NCBI GenBank assembly: GCA_031216915.1 | Contig: CM062296.1 | Location: 455,204,287 to 455,268,286 of the forward strand | DNA: 64,000 nt | Source of the DNA: Pictodentalium vernedei | Lineage: Eukaryota; Mollusca; Scaphopoda; Dentaliida; Dentaliidae | Reading direction: 5' to 3' | Shown here: positions 45,501 to 56,401 of the stretch, piece after piece | Layout of the letters: every line of letters starts with the position of its first letter | Numbering within the stretch: the stretch's first letter is position 1 | Position numbers and translations under genes: made by a program | Notes under the pieces: model-generated | Seen by the model: the letters and a program-made list of their open reading frames with translations, nothing else | Database searches by the model: none | What the model was told of the DNA's origin: nothing

Positions 45501-47172
45501 ATTATAAACACCGCCAGTATATTCATAAGATACTTCTTTTGTACATGTTCTTTCATGGCGATGTAGCGCTTTCACTGTTTTCCACAATTTGCCACACTTC
45601 CGACAGGTAAATGACTTACAGTAATGATTGATGTCTCTGATGTAACTGAAATGTTCTTCGTGAATGTTGATATACATCGTCTCACTAAAACGGCCGAGTG
45701 ATCGTCTGACTAGACTAGCATTTGTTTCTCCATCTTCATTGTGTTGCAACTGATAAACGTTGATGTTCAGTTTGAATAAGTTCTCTATTTCAGGTAACAG
45801 GCTGAGATTCACTGCTTTGAAAGTTTCCTTGTCTTCATTTGTATACTGTCGAAACAGGTTTAGTTTCTGTGTTCAAGTTGTGGTTGGTAGCTCCCCTTGA
45901 AAGGGCTAAGCATCTGAATAAACAGAGGTTATCGACATATTTCGTTCCGGTATTTTGGTCTTTCACTAAAACAATTATGGCTGGATTTTCCATGATGTAC
46001 GCAGGTAAATCTGTGGCGCCTCCAGTAGGATGATCTTTGATTTTATTGATGTAGAATGTTGTGTTGGTCACTTTATATACACTCCATTTGGAATCTGGTC
46101 GCTGTTGTCTCGCCCACTCTAATACATCTTCTTGGGAAACATCTCTCATAAACTTTTCAAAATCGTCTAGATTCGAAACAAGACGTGGTGTATCCAGGAA
46201 TCTGGCATTGTTCTGGGATGCGTGATAGTATCGGAGGTGGTCAGTTTCATTGTTACGTAAGATGAATCCGTAGCTCAGGTTGATTTTGAACTTCCATTCT
46301 TGTTGTTGAAAAATTGTTTCAGTAAATTCACTGGCCATAGCTGTTATGTCGCCGGTCTTGATGCGAAAATTGTAAGTGTCTTGAAGTTTCTGTTCGTGAT
46401 ATGGTGTGTCCGTATAATGTCCCAGTTCACTTTGTAGAGAGCTTTCATCTCATCACATTCCTCTTCGTATAGTAGTTCAGGTGAAAACACTGCAGGATCA
46501 CACCCCATGAATGATGTTCTGGATTTCTTCGTCTTCCCACTTGACTGCTGTTGGTCGTCATTCGATTTTCGTTTTTTTGGCTGTTTTCTTGTCAGATTGA
46601 TGAGCTGCTTGCATACGTACACTGGTTTGAGACAGTTCACTGAATTCTTGCCGACGCTTTTCACATTTTTTCAAGTGATGCTCGAGATCTTCATTCCTGG
46701 AATACTTCATGTAGCAGTTATGGCATCCATATATCTTTTTCTTCATATGTACACTTCTCACATGTCGCTCCAAGTTGCTTCTGTCGTAACATATTCTTTT
46801 ACACTGTTCGCATTCTGATGAAGTTAATGTCTTTTCATCGTCTCTTTTATAAAACTTTTTCTGGAGATTTCTTGTTACACCTTGTATCTTCTCGTCTTCT
46901 TTCCCCTTAGTATAGTACTGGTGATCTGTTTTCAGATGCAGTCGATAGGGTATGAGATTGCTGAATTCTCGCTGGCAGTCTCCGCATTTCCATTGACTTG
47001 TGGATTTCTCCAAGTGGTGCTCCAGTTTTTCTTTCCGAGCAAATTTCTTGCAGCATCTTTTGCATTCGTGCCTTCGTTCTTCTAGGTGTACAGCCCTTAT
47101 ATGTCTCTCCAAACTGCTTTTCCTGTTGAACGACTTTTCACACTGGTGGCACACAAAGGAGGCTGGTGGCAT
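42600..47172 (-). pseudogene. polB: Zinc-finger/protein-primed family B DNA polymerase, left copy, broken
   Basis: The gene spans about 1,520 codons from the ATG at 47172 to the stop at 42600. The N-terminus has five C2H2 fingers (C-x2-C-x12-H-x4-H types, e.g. C-H-Q-C...H-I-R-A-V-H). A further finger-like unit follows near 45,560. Exonuclease motifs are F-D-F-E-C (near 45,415) and F-N-S-G-K-Y-D (near 45,030). Polymerase motif A is D-A-N-A-L-Y-L (about 44,305), motif B L-G-N-S-G-H-G-K (about 43,390) and motif C D-T-D-S (about 43,095). It belongs to DNA_pol_B_2, which replicates linear elements by protein priming. Lesions seen: T7 tract at 46572-46578 (one base longer than in the other arm), one-base loss near 46,393, two-base loss near 45,850, TGA at 44,125, TGA and TAA near 43,906, a frame change before 43,840, a 25-bp-scale deletion near 43,015 and TAG near 42,985. 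Not functional. Confidence 0.9.
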
Positions 47173-47302
47173 GTTGGTTGCGTTGTCGGTGTCTCTTGCC
47201 TGAAATTATTGGAGAAAATTTCAAATTAGCAGAGCTGCTCACTGACGATGTGTTCACCTCGGGTGCTGGATGGTGAATGACCGATTGCGCAGTGCACGTC
47301 GC

Positions 47303-47310
47303 CTTTTATA
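47303..47310 (-). promoter_or_regulatory. TATA box of left PolB gene
   Basis: TATAAAAG on the minus strand lies about 130 bases upstream of the PolB ATG (47172) and just inside the arm, next to the unique spacer. About 30 bases downstream is GGTCATTCACC, an initiator-like sequence. A GTGAGC...TTTCAG pair between the start region and the ATG could bound a tiny 5'-UTR intron of about 43 bases. The intron is only a possibility. Confidence 0.55.
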
Positions 47311-47375
47311 CCTTCTGAAAGCCACTCTCCCCACACCAGCAGCAACAAATGGCGCTGAAGCGCCGACCACCCCGC

Positions 47376-48028
47376 GCTCCAAAAAAGCGCGATAACGGCA
47401 GCAAACGTTTTTCTGTGTAAAAGAGATATCATAATTGTTTTTTAATTTCGGCGCGCCCCCCTCGTGCGTTTTCATTATATCACAAGCTGTTTGCGACCAA
47501 TATCTACACAAGTTCGATTATTTGTTACATTAAAGTACAAATTTCGATACCTCTCCATTTCCGAATTATCTTCATGCGTAAAATTTTAATATCACAACAC
47601 CACACCTTTGGGGTATATTTACAGATTCCTATATAAGTCCGTAGCCAGCTCGATTTTGCGTAAATATTTAGAATCGTATAAAAATTTCTATCGATCCACT
47701 TTGTATTCTAAAATCACGGTAAATTTTATTAAATTTGAAAAAAAATATGATAAGCTGTGTCTTTACTATTTATTATAGATTACGCATCTTTCGGTCCAGT
47801 TCAGTGAGCAAGATCAGCCTTCCACGGGCATTCCGTTTAAATTCCAGGCACTTCCACTTTGATTGGAACCCTGTTGTGTTTCAGCGGAATGAGCTGATTA
47901 TAACCTGGAGTACAATTCAAGGACATCTCACTGGACTGATAAAATGCCGTGGCATGGTATTTCACATGATGCGTCAATTGTACAGACTGACTGTTGTTTT
48001 TTAAGTATAACTATAGAACAAGTCGGGG
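47376..48028. other. Unique 653-bp central spacer of the palindrome
   Basis: This is the only part of the element not present twice. It contains CGGCGCGCCCCCC near 47450 and is otherwise AT-rich. An 89-codon plus-strand ORF (47735-48004) has no recognisable motif. It lies between two outward-pointing promoters, so it may hold shared regulatory sequence or be the fold-back point of the dimer. Confidence 0.8.
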
Positions 48029-48093
48029 GCGGGGTGGTCGGCGCTTCAGCGCCATTTGTTGCTGCTGGTGTGGGGAGAGTGGCTTCCAGAAGG

Positions 48094-48100
48094 TATAAAA
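48094..48100 (+). promoter_or_regulatory. TATA box of right PolB gene
   Basis: TATAAAA lies about 132 bases before the ATG at 48232, mirroring the left arm. Downstream CGGTCATTCACC is the initiator-like region. The two promoters face away from each other across the spacer. Confidence 0.55.
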
Positions 48101-48231
48101 TGCGACGTGCACTGCGCAATCGGTCATTCACCATCCAGCACCCGAGGTGAACACATCGTCAGTGAGCAGCTCTGCTAATTTGAAATTTTCTCCAATAATT
48201 TCAGGCAAGAGACACCGACAACGCAACCAAC

Positions 48232-51200
48232 ATGCCACCAGCCTCCTTTGTGTGCCACCAGTGTGAAAAGTCGTTCAGCAAGAAAAGCAGTTTGGAGAGA
48301 CATATAAGGACTGTACACCTAGAAGAACGAAGGCACGAATGCAAGAGATGCTGCAAGAAATTCGCTCGGAAAGAAAACTGGAGCACCACTTGGAGAAATG
48401 CACAAGTCAATGGAAATGCGGAGACTGCCAGCGAGAATTCAACAATCTCATACCCTATCGACTGCATCTGAAAACAGATCACCAGTACCATACTAAGGGG
48501 AAAGAAGACAAGAAGATACAAGGTGTAACAAGAAATCTCCAGAAAAAGTTTTATAAAAGAGACGATGAAAAGACATTAACTTCATTAGAATGCGAACAGT
48601 GTAAAAGAATATGTTACGACAGAAGCAACTTGGAGCGACATGTGAGAAGTGTACATATGAAGAAAAAGATATATGGATGCCATAACTGCTACATGAATTA
48701 TTCCATGAATGAAGATCTCGAGCATCACTTGAAAAAATGTGAAAAGCGTCGGCAAGAATTCAGTGAACTGTCTCAAACCAGTGTACGTACGCAAGCGGCT
48801 CATCACTCTGACAAGAAAACAGCCAAAAAACGAAAATCGAATGTCGACCAACAGCAGTCAAGCGGGAAGACGAAGAAATCCAGAACATCATTCATGGAGT
48901 GTGATCCTGCAGTGTTTTCACCTGAACTACTATACGAAGAGGAATACGGACCCACCATATCACGAACAGAAAACTTCAAGACACTTACAATTTTCGCATC
49001 AAGACCGGCGACAAAACAGCTATGGCCAGTGAATTTACAGAAACAATTTTTCAACAACAAGAATGGAAGTTCAAAATCAACCTGAGCTACGTATTCATCT
49101 TACGTAAACTGACCACCTCCGATACTATCACGCATCCCAGAACAATGCCAGATTCCTGGATACACCACGTCTTGTTTCGAATCTAGAAGATTTTGAAAAG
49201 TTTATGAGAGATGTTTCCCAAGAAGATGTATTAGAGTGGGCGAGACAACAGCGACCCGATTCCAATTGGAGTGTATATAAAGTGACCAACATAACATTCT
49301 ACATCAATAAAATCAAAGATCATCCTATTGGAGGCGCCACAGATTTACCTGCGTACATCATGGAAAATCCAGGCAGTTATTGTTTTAGTGAAAGACCAAA
49401 ATACCGGAACGAAATATGTCGGTAACCTCTGTTTATTCAGATGCTTAGCCCTTTCAAGGGGAGCTACCTACCACAACTTGAACACAGAAACTAAACACCT
49501 GTTTCGACAGTATACAAATGAAGACACGGAAACTTTCAAAGGAGTGAATCTCAGCCAGTTACCTGAAATAGAGAACTTATTCAAACTGAACATCAACGTT
49601 TATCAGTTGCAACACAATGAAGATGGAGAAACAAATGCTTGTCTAGTCAGACGATCACTCTGCCGTTTTAGTGAGACGATGTATATCAACACTCACGAAG
49701 AACATTTCAGTTACATCAGAGACATCAATTATTACTGTAAGTCATTTACCTGTCGGAAGTGTGGCAAATTGTGGAAAACAGTGACAGCGCTACATCGCCA
49801 TGAAAGAACATGTACAAAAGAAGTATCTTATGAATATACTGGCGTTGTTTATAATGTTCCAAAAACAGTTTTTGAACACTTAGATGATGAAGGCATCTCA
49901 GTTCCAAGTGAAAATAGATATTACCCGTACCGAGCAACCTTTGACTTCGAATGCTCTTTCGATACAACCCATCTACCCACAAAAAGTGAAAAACTGACCT
50001 GGGAAGCCCGACACGTTCCATTGAGCGTAAGTGTGAGCAGCAATGTACCAGGATTTGTAGAACCGGTCTGCTTTATTACAGAAGGAAATGCTCAAGAACT
50101 TGTGAGCCGTATGATGAATTACTTGGAAGAGATTTCAAACGGGGCCTATGCGCTGTTAAAGTCAGAATATCAACCTTACATTGATGTACTCAATACGAAG
50201 ATCACAAAAGCAATTGAGAGCGACCCATTATTAAATGAAGAAGGACGTGCCAGGTCACATCCCTTGGAGGAGCTACATCACCAGTTTGTTGCTTATCTGA
50301 AAGAAATGCCGGTTGTTGCATTCAACTCTGGAAAGTACGATTTCAATGTTGTGAAGTGCGAGCTACTTACTTTCTTGAAAACGAAACAGGATATTGGATT
50401 CACTGTGAAGAGAAACAACAATTCCTTGTGCCTTAAAACAGAACAGTTCAAATTCCTTGACATTGTGAATTATCTGGCACCTGGTTTTTCGTATGGTAAT
50501 TTTTTCAGAGCATTTGGATGTTCAGTGACGAAAGGTTACCTGCCATACGAGTGGATTGATGATTTGAAGAAACTGGAACAAGACCACTTGCCGGACTACG
50601 ATACATTCTACAGTTCGCTCAAAGGGGAAAATATATCTAAAGAAGAATACATCTACTGTCAAAAAGTATGGAAAGACCACAAGATGAACACCTTTCGCGA
50701 TTTTCTCATCTGGTACAACAATCGTGATGTCCAGCCATTCCTAGAAGCACTAGAGAAACAGTTTGCCTTCTACAAAGAGCGCGGGATTGATATGATGAAA
50801 GATGGAATGAGTGTACCCGGTCTGACAATGAAGTATTTATTCAACACGATCGACAATGAAACCCATTTTACGATTTTCAACGAGAAGAACAAAGATTTAC
50901 ATCAACTGGTAAAAGACAACATCGTGGGAGGTCCTTCGATAATTTTTGACCGTCATCAAGAAAAAGGACTAACAACAATTAGATCTTATCAGTATGGAGA
51001 GGAAGCGAAAATGTGTGGGAGTGTAGTTGGTTTGATGCCAACGCTCTTTACTTGTGTTGTTTAATGCAAGAGATGCCAACTGGGATGTATATAAGAAGAT
51101 GTAAAGAAAATGACTTCAAACAGGAGTATTCTCACAAATATGGCAGAATGGCGCAGCAGTGGTTAAACTATATCTCCAGAAGAGACAGTCTTGAAATTCG

Positions 51201-52791
51201 GCATCAGTTCAATGGAGAAGAGAAAAAGATTGGAAGGAGACATCTGCCCGTAGACGGCTGGTGCAAAGAAACGCAAACGGTGTACCAATTTCACGGCTGC
51301 TTCTGGCATGGCCACAATTGCCGACTAAACACCAAAATAAATGGAGAAGCAATTCTTTTCAACAGTGTTCGAGAAAAACAAATGGAAGATCTTCTTCACA
51401 AAGAGACAATCAAGAACGCCAAATACATTGCTGATCAAGGATACAAACTTGTTGAAATTTGGTAATGTCAGTGGTTGAAAATGAGAAAGGATCTTGCAGT
51501 AAAATTGTTACCTAGAGAAACTTGGGAGCAACACTTTAACATGGACAACGAACGAGAGTGATGTAACGCAGCATGTGATTTCGGGCAATCTGTTTGGATT
51601 AGTTGAGTGTGACATTCATGTTCCAGACCACCTCAGACATCACTTTGAAGAAATTACACCCATCTTTAAAAATACCACCATTAGTACAGACGACATTGGA
51701 GATCACATGAGAAAGTTTGCAGAGAAAAACCACGTCATGCGCCAGCCGAGAAGAAGTTTGATCGGGAGTTACCATGCGAATAGGATATTGCTTGCAACGC
51801 CACTCCTGAAATGGTACCTGGATAGCGGCCTCGAGGTGACACAAATTTACCAAGTCATACAATACGAACCAAAGGCGTGCTTCAAGAAATTTGGAGAAGA
51901 GGTATCACAGGCTAGAAGAGACGGTGATCGGAATCCAGATAAGGCAATAGTTGCTGACACAATTAAACACCTCGGGAATAGGGGGTACGGAAAGACAGTA
52001 ACCAACAAAGAAAAACACAGAAATATTATTTACTGTAATGACGACGAAGCTTCTCGCTTAATAAACAACGTGCACTTCCGACAAATGAACCCTTTGAGCG
52101 AAACAGAAAACGAGTTGGAAATGAATAAGAACCGCATCAAGCTGAACTTACCACTTCATATCGGATTATTCGTGTACCAATACGCAAAGATGAAGATGTT
52201 GCAGTTTTACTATGATTTTATTGATACCTTCGTGGAAAGACGTGATTTTCAGTACTGCCTCGTGGATACAGATTCTGGATACATCTCATTCTCCAAATCA
52301 TCTCTGGAAGAAGTAATAAAACCGGAAAAAAAGAACAGTTTTATAGAGAGTATCATTAATGGTTACCGTCAGAATCATGCGATGAGCACAGAGAAGACTT
52401 TGTTCAAACCAAGATTAGAGGAGATATATGGTCACCGAAGGGGTCATGTTGCAGCGACCGGAAAGCATTCGATAAAAGAACACCTGGCCCTTTCAAGGTT
52501 GAATGGAGCGGAGATGGAATTGTGGGTCTCTGTAGCAAAACCTACTACTGTTTCAGTCCGAGTAGCAAGTTCAGTTCCAAAGGAATAAATAAACGCCAAA
52601 ACGACCTAACGAAGAACAAATATATGCATGTGTTGAAAACGCAACAGAATGGAACAGGAGTTAACCGTGGATTTGTTGTGAACAATAAACACATGTACAC
52701 TTATAGTTAGATCAAAGATGGACTGCCATATTTTTACCCGAAAAGAAACGTTCAAGAAGATGGAACCTCGACCAAACCACTGGATATATAG
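48232..52791 (+). pseudogene. polB: Zinc-finger/protein-primed family B DNA polymerase, right copy, broken
   Basis: This is the same gene as in the left arm, from the ATG at 48232 to the stop at 52789-52791. The longest open piece (49328-51064, over 500 codons in phase) covers the exonuclease half with F-D-F-E-C and F-N-S-G-K-Y-D. Motif A is D-A-N-A-L-Y-L (about 51,035), motif B L-G-N-R-G-Y-G-K (about 51,980) and motif C D-T-D-S (52,265). Lesions private to this arm: one A lost near 48,376, an out-of-frame deletion of about 40 bases near 48,947, about 7 bases lost near 49,110, one base gained near 49,372, one base lost near 51,030, one base lost near 52,330, TAA near 52,352 and TAG at 52,708. 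Shared with the left arm: TAA at 51463-51465 right after G-Y-K-L-V-E-I-W. The protein is about nine-tenths identical to the other copy where both are open (by eye). Not functional. Confidence 0.9.
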
Positions 52792-54071
52792 ACATTAATG
52801 TACTCTGACCATCAGCTGTTTTGTCACTGCAATCTTGATGTGAAAAATTCATTTTTCTGTGTTACACGTCATTCATTAGTCGTGTATATTTGAAAACTGC
52901 AATTAAATCGTGTTTTGTCAAATGAATGTATATTGTAATATTATTATGTTGAAAAGAATGAAATGTATTGAATGTTGAAAAGCCTTCTGTTATCTATTGT
53001 ATAGGACGCTTACAGAAATAGGAGCCATATAGGAGCCATAAATAGGTTGTGTAGGAGCTTGGAAGTAAGAGGCCTAAAGGCTTTTCTGGGATTCAGGAGC
53101 CAAACTACACAAATGCAGCATCAGCGCCCCCAATAGTCCACAAATCAGCTCTTTTTCGGTCTCCGAAAGTACCCCCCCCCCCCCACCCCCGAATCTGGCC
53201 TTAATTGCCAAAACACCGAAAGGCTAACCTCATTTCATTAGTAGTCCGTATTTCGTACTACCAATACCACCTCCACCCACCCCCGTCCCGAAACGAGCTA
53301 ATAGGTTAGAACTTAGTGGATAATAGACCAACAGGCCGTTAATCCTTTACTACTGTAAATACCACCTGGTCTGGAATTCCATACTACCAATACCAGCCAT
53401 TAGATACTATAAATGATTCGACAGGTTAATAATACTAAGGGGGTGATAACCCAACAGAACATTCATCCTGTACTGCCAGTCTAAACCACCAATGACAATC
53501 TCGCAATACCACACTACCCCCCACCCACCCTATTGCTTGACTTAGCTATAGCAGACATAGGATAATATGATGTTCGATTAGTAGTTGGCCTACCAAAGGC
53601 TAACAGGGGACTTACATGGATATATACCACTACTACCATATCACCCCCTCTCCCCAAAAGAGAAGCCCGACACCCCCTGACCCGAGAAACGTTATGTCAG
53701 ATTGTATACTGGACAATAACAGCGGTCAACATCTCTATGACGTCGCGTGCGCATCATGACGTCACGACGTCAATAGCAACGTCAACCGTTTCGCGGGAAA
53801 AACTTTCAAGAAAACCCATCATCACCATTAATTTTCCACCACTTACCCATAATATATACCTATAGCCCCATGCATACATATATCACTATACTTGCCATAG
53901 CATACTATATATGCAGTACGTACATTATGTACCGGATCTAGCTGCAAGGAGCCGTACTTTTGCACCCCCAAAGTTGCACCCCCAAAAGTCCGGTTCCTAT
54001 GGGAATTTAACACTAGCTGCACCCCCAAAAGTCGGGGTAATCAGGCACGATCGGGTACATGCTATACTACT

Positions 54072-54077
54072 AGCGTT
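54072..54077. repeat. Right 6-bp target-site duplication AGCGTT
   Basis: It directly follows the CT terminus of the element and continues into AACCCCC of the interrupted satellite monomer. Confidence 0.93.
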
Positions 54078-54800
54078 AACCCCCTTTTTGTGGTTGCTAA
54101 TAGCGATACCCACAAAGGCTTAAAAATATATGTTTTCCCTGGATTTCTTTACAAACATCTGGTTGGGTTTTCAAGAAAAAATGGCCATTGATAGGTCTTG
54201 GTGTCACATTACCAACTGATTGGATAAATTATTCCGGTAACCATTTGTTAACCCTCCATGGGCTGCTAAATGTCAAAATTTTGAAAAAAAATAGTCTGTT
54301 TTGGACACCAGCAACATCAAATGGGAATGCAACAGACAAACATAACTTATTTTGCCGGACGCAAAACTGATAGGGAAACATTTTTGTAAGTAGTAAGGGT
54401 ATTCAAAAATCGAGGTCTTAACCAATTTTTGACTGGTTAAGGAGATATACCCCTAAAAGCTTAAAATTCCAGTTTTCTGTGGATTTCTACAAAAACATTT
54501 TCAAGAAAAATTGACCATTCGCAGGTCTTGGAGTGACATTAGAAGTTGCATGGACAAAATATCCATGTAAGCATTTGTTAACCCTCCCGAGGCCGCCAAG
54601 CATAGACATTTTGAGAAAATGGGCTGTTCTTGGGCACCCATAACATCCAATGTGTACCTACGAGATAAACATAATCCCCCTCATTGGACGTGGAAGTCAC
54701 CGAGGATCATTTTTGTAAGAAATGAAGGTATTCACAAAACCAAGCATTAACCTGTTTAGGGCCGGTTACAGAGCGATACCCCTCTAAAGGTTAAAAATTA
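54072..54800. repeat. Satellite array continued after the insertion
   Basis: The array resumes exactly where it stopped at 41,305. The interrupted monomer finishes, followed by the sub-type with TTTTGCCGGACGCAAAACTG (54,350) and then the one with GTGTACCTACGAG (54,650). This is the order seen elsewhere in the array. It stops near 54,800 at GACAGACAGCCC. Confidence 0.88.
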
Positions 54801-56152
54801 AAGACAGACAGCCCATGCCATGTGTGCTGCCTATATTACCTGTAAAATCGACCACCCTCCCCCACTAAATCTTCTGCGAGGAGGGCTGTCGGGCCCGACC
54901 ACCTGACCTCATTAGATAACACTCCTTCGTCGTATTTAGCAGCATGGATTTCCCCAAGAAGTGAAGATAAGAATACGTCCGCGGAAAATAATGCCAGTTA
55001 TTTTATTCAGTGTGTATTTTGTCCTTACACAAAATTTCTCACCCACATACGCTTAAGAATGATTCAATGATGCGATTGGACATATTCCTCTCGTAATACG
55101 TGAAAAAAGACTTCATTTATTGCATTTTAGGAATGCACATGTATATTTTTAGAAGATTCTCTGTCTGTTATTAATCTTCGGCGTTAATCTTTGATCTCGT
55201 TTGCGACGATCAGTAATTAACACCTTTTCGTCAAGAGTCATCGAAATTGAAAATGAAAAAAATAATCCAATTTCACTAAAACCTTTTGCAGAATCGAGTT
55301 TTTCAGAAAACTGTAACGCGATTTCATGTGTCATTTTCAAAATTCCGATCAGTAATCATGAAATTATAAATATGTAGTTGGCAATAACAGAATTGAAAGC
55401 ATGTCGGCCAAACTTGCATGACGTCAGAACTCGATTCGGGTGAAATACTGCGATGAAGCACTGAAAAAACGAGAGTAAGGAACGCTGATATCGAAGTAGT
55501 AAAATTAAGTTTATATTTGCAGCGTTACTGCAAATAGGTTTCCCGTTGTTTCTTGTTAAAATGTTGTTTCCGTCAAGGCCCAGTACCATAGAACATTTGG
55601 AATACTGGACAATGGAATATGGACACCTGTCCCATTAACAACTGCCTCCTATTGAAATTAATTAGCGGAGACATCTGCCCCCACCCCACCCCATCGCCCT
55701 GCTGTTTATTTTTTTACGTAGGACACCTGCCCCCTGCTGTTTTTTTACCTAGAACACGTGCCCCTCTGCTGTTTTTCTCACCAAGTTTGTTTGCTAACGG
55801 GCCTCTCCACCATTGACCTTTCTATCCTTAGAAGCACCCGAGCCGACGGGGAGAGAGCATTGTTGCGAGCATAGCTGGTATACTGGCCTGGGGAACGAGC
55901 CCCGAAAATATGGGTTGCCCTGCCCACTCGTGCTCCCGGTGGCCCTGCGAAGCACCTCTAGTTGTCGTTATATTAGATGTTGGGAGAATAAAGTAAAAAT
56001 AAGTTTTTAGCGAGCCAAAATTCTGGCGGGGTATGATGTGGGGGGTGGGTGTTAGATTTGAGAAGTCTGAAGTGCAATTCATAGGATGGGGAGCAGAGCA
56101 TAACTGAGAAGTATCGGTGGTCGATATATGATTTCCAGTGAATCCTCGCCAT
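54801..56152. other. Unassigned DNA with a degenerate CACCTGCCCC repeat
   Basis: There is no recognisable gene. Around 55620-55775 a unit of about 50 bases (ACACCTGYCCC...CTGCTGTTTTTTTAC) occurs about three times with divergence. Confidence 0.45.
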
Positions 56153-56357
56153 CATGAACTCAAAAGTAAGTGTATATTTATTTATTATCAAGAATAACCG
56201 CCCATAAGTTCCACTCCCACTGTGTCCCGTTTCATCGGTCAATTCCACGGTGTCCCACGCCATCGGTCGATTTATCCCAACAAAATTACCGATCTTACCA
56301 CCCCACCCCCTCTCTTTCTCCAACCAAACACACATTGAAAGGTACGCCTCACTTCAT

Positions 56358-56401
<44 letters not shown>

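Larger units (their letters stand above)
41306..47375. repeat. Left inverted arm (TIR) of the palindromic element
   Basis: It pairs with 48029-54071 in reverse complement. The outermost 120 bases contain CCGGACTTTTGGGG twice and GGGGGTGCAA twice as direct repeats (41340-41425). They are followed by non-coding DNA with a G tract of about 18 (42206-42223), the PolB 3' region and the whole PolB gene. The inner edge is GAAGCGCCGACCACCCCGC at about 47375. Confidence 0.93.
41306..54071. mobile_element. Palindromic Polinton-like element: 6-kb inverted arms each carrying a PolB gene
   Basis: The element is 12,766 bp, begins AGTAGTATAGCATGTACCCG and ends with the exact inverse. It is flanked by AGCGTT on both sides, giving the single CCAAGCGTTAACCC of the host satellite when removed. 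A 6-bp duplication and AG...CT ends are the integration signature of Polintons/Mavericks. The arms (41306-47375 and 48029-54071) are inverted copies differing by scattered substitutions and small indels. A unique 653-bp spacer separates them. Each arm holds, from outside inward, about 1.25 kb of non-coding terminal sequence, a zinc-finger/PolB gene and its TATA promoter. No integrase, protease, ATPase or capsid gene is present. I interpret it as a non-autonomous inverted dimer integrated by an integrase supplied in trans. Confidence 0.9.
48029..54071. repeat. Right inverted arm (TIR) of the palindromic element
   Basis: It is the reverse complement of 41306-47375 with scattered substitutions and indels. 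The C tract at about 53169-53183 corresponds to the G tract of the left arm but has a different length. The outer end closes with GGGTACATGCTATACTACT at 54071. Confidence 0.93.

Noticed and set aside
47735-48004. 89-codon ORF in the spacer as an element gene
   Set aside because: No motif, no promoter in the right place and no second copy; it is too short to support.
49328-51064. Taking the 578-codon ORF as an intact polymerase gene
   Set aside because: It lacks the polymerase motifs A-C and the zinc-finger part, begins out of frame with the gene upstream, and runs out of frame just before motif A.
51463-51560. Short intron in PolB after V-E-I-W instead of a stop
   Set aside because: The right arm has a GT at the place but the left arm does not, and the following codons look like coding sequence; decay is simpler.
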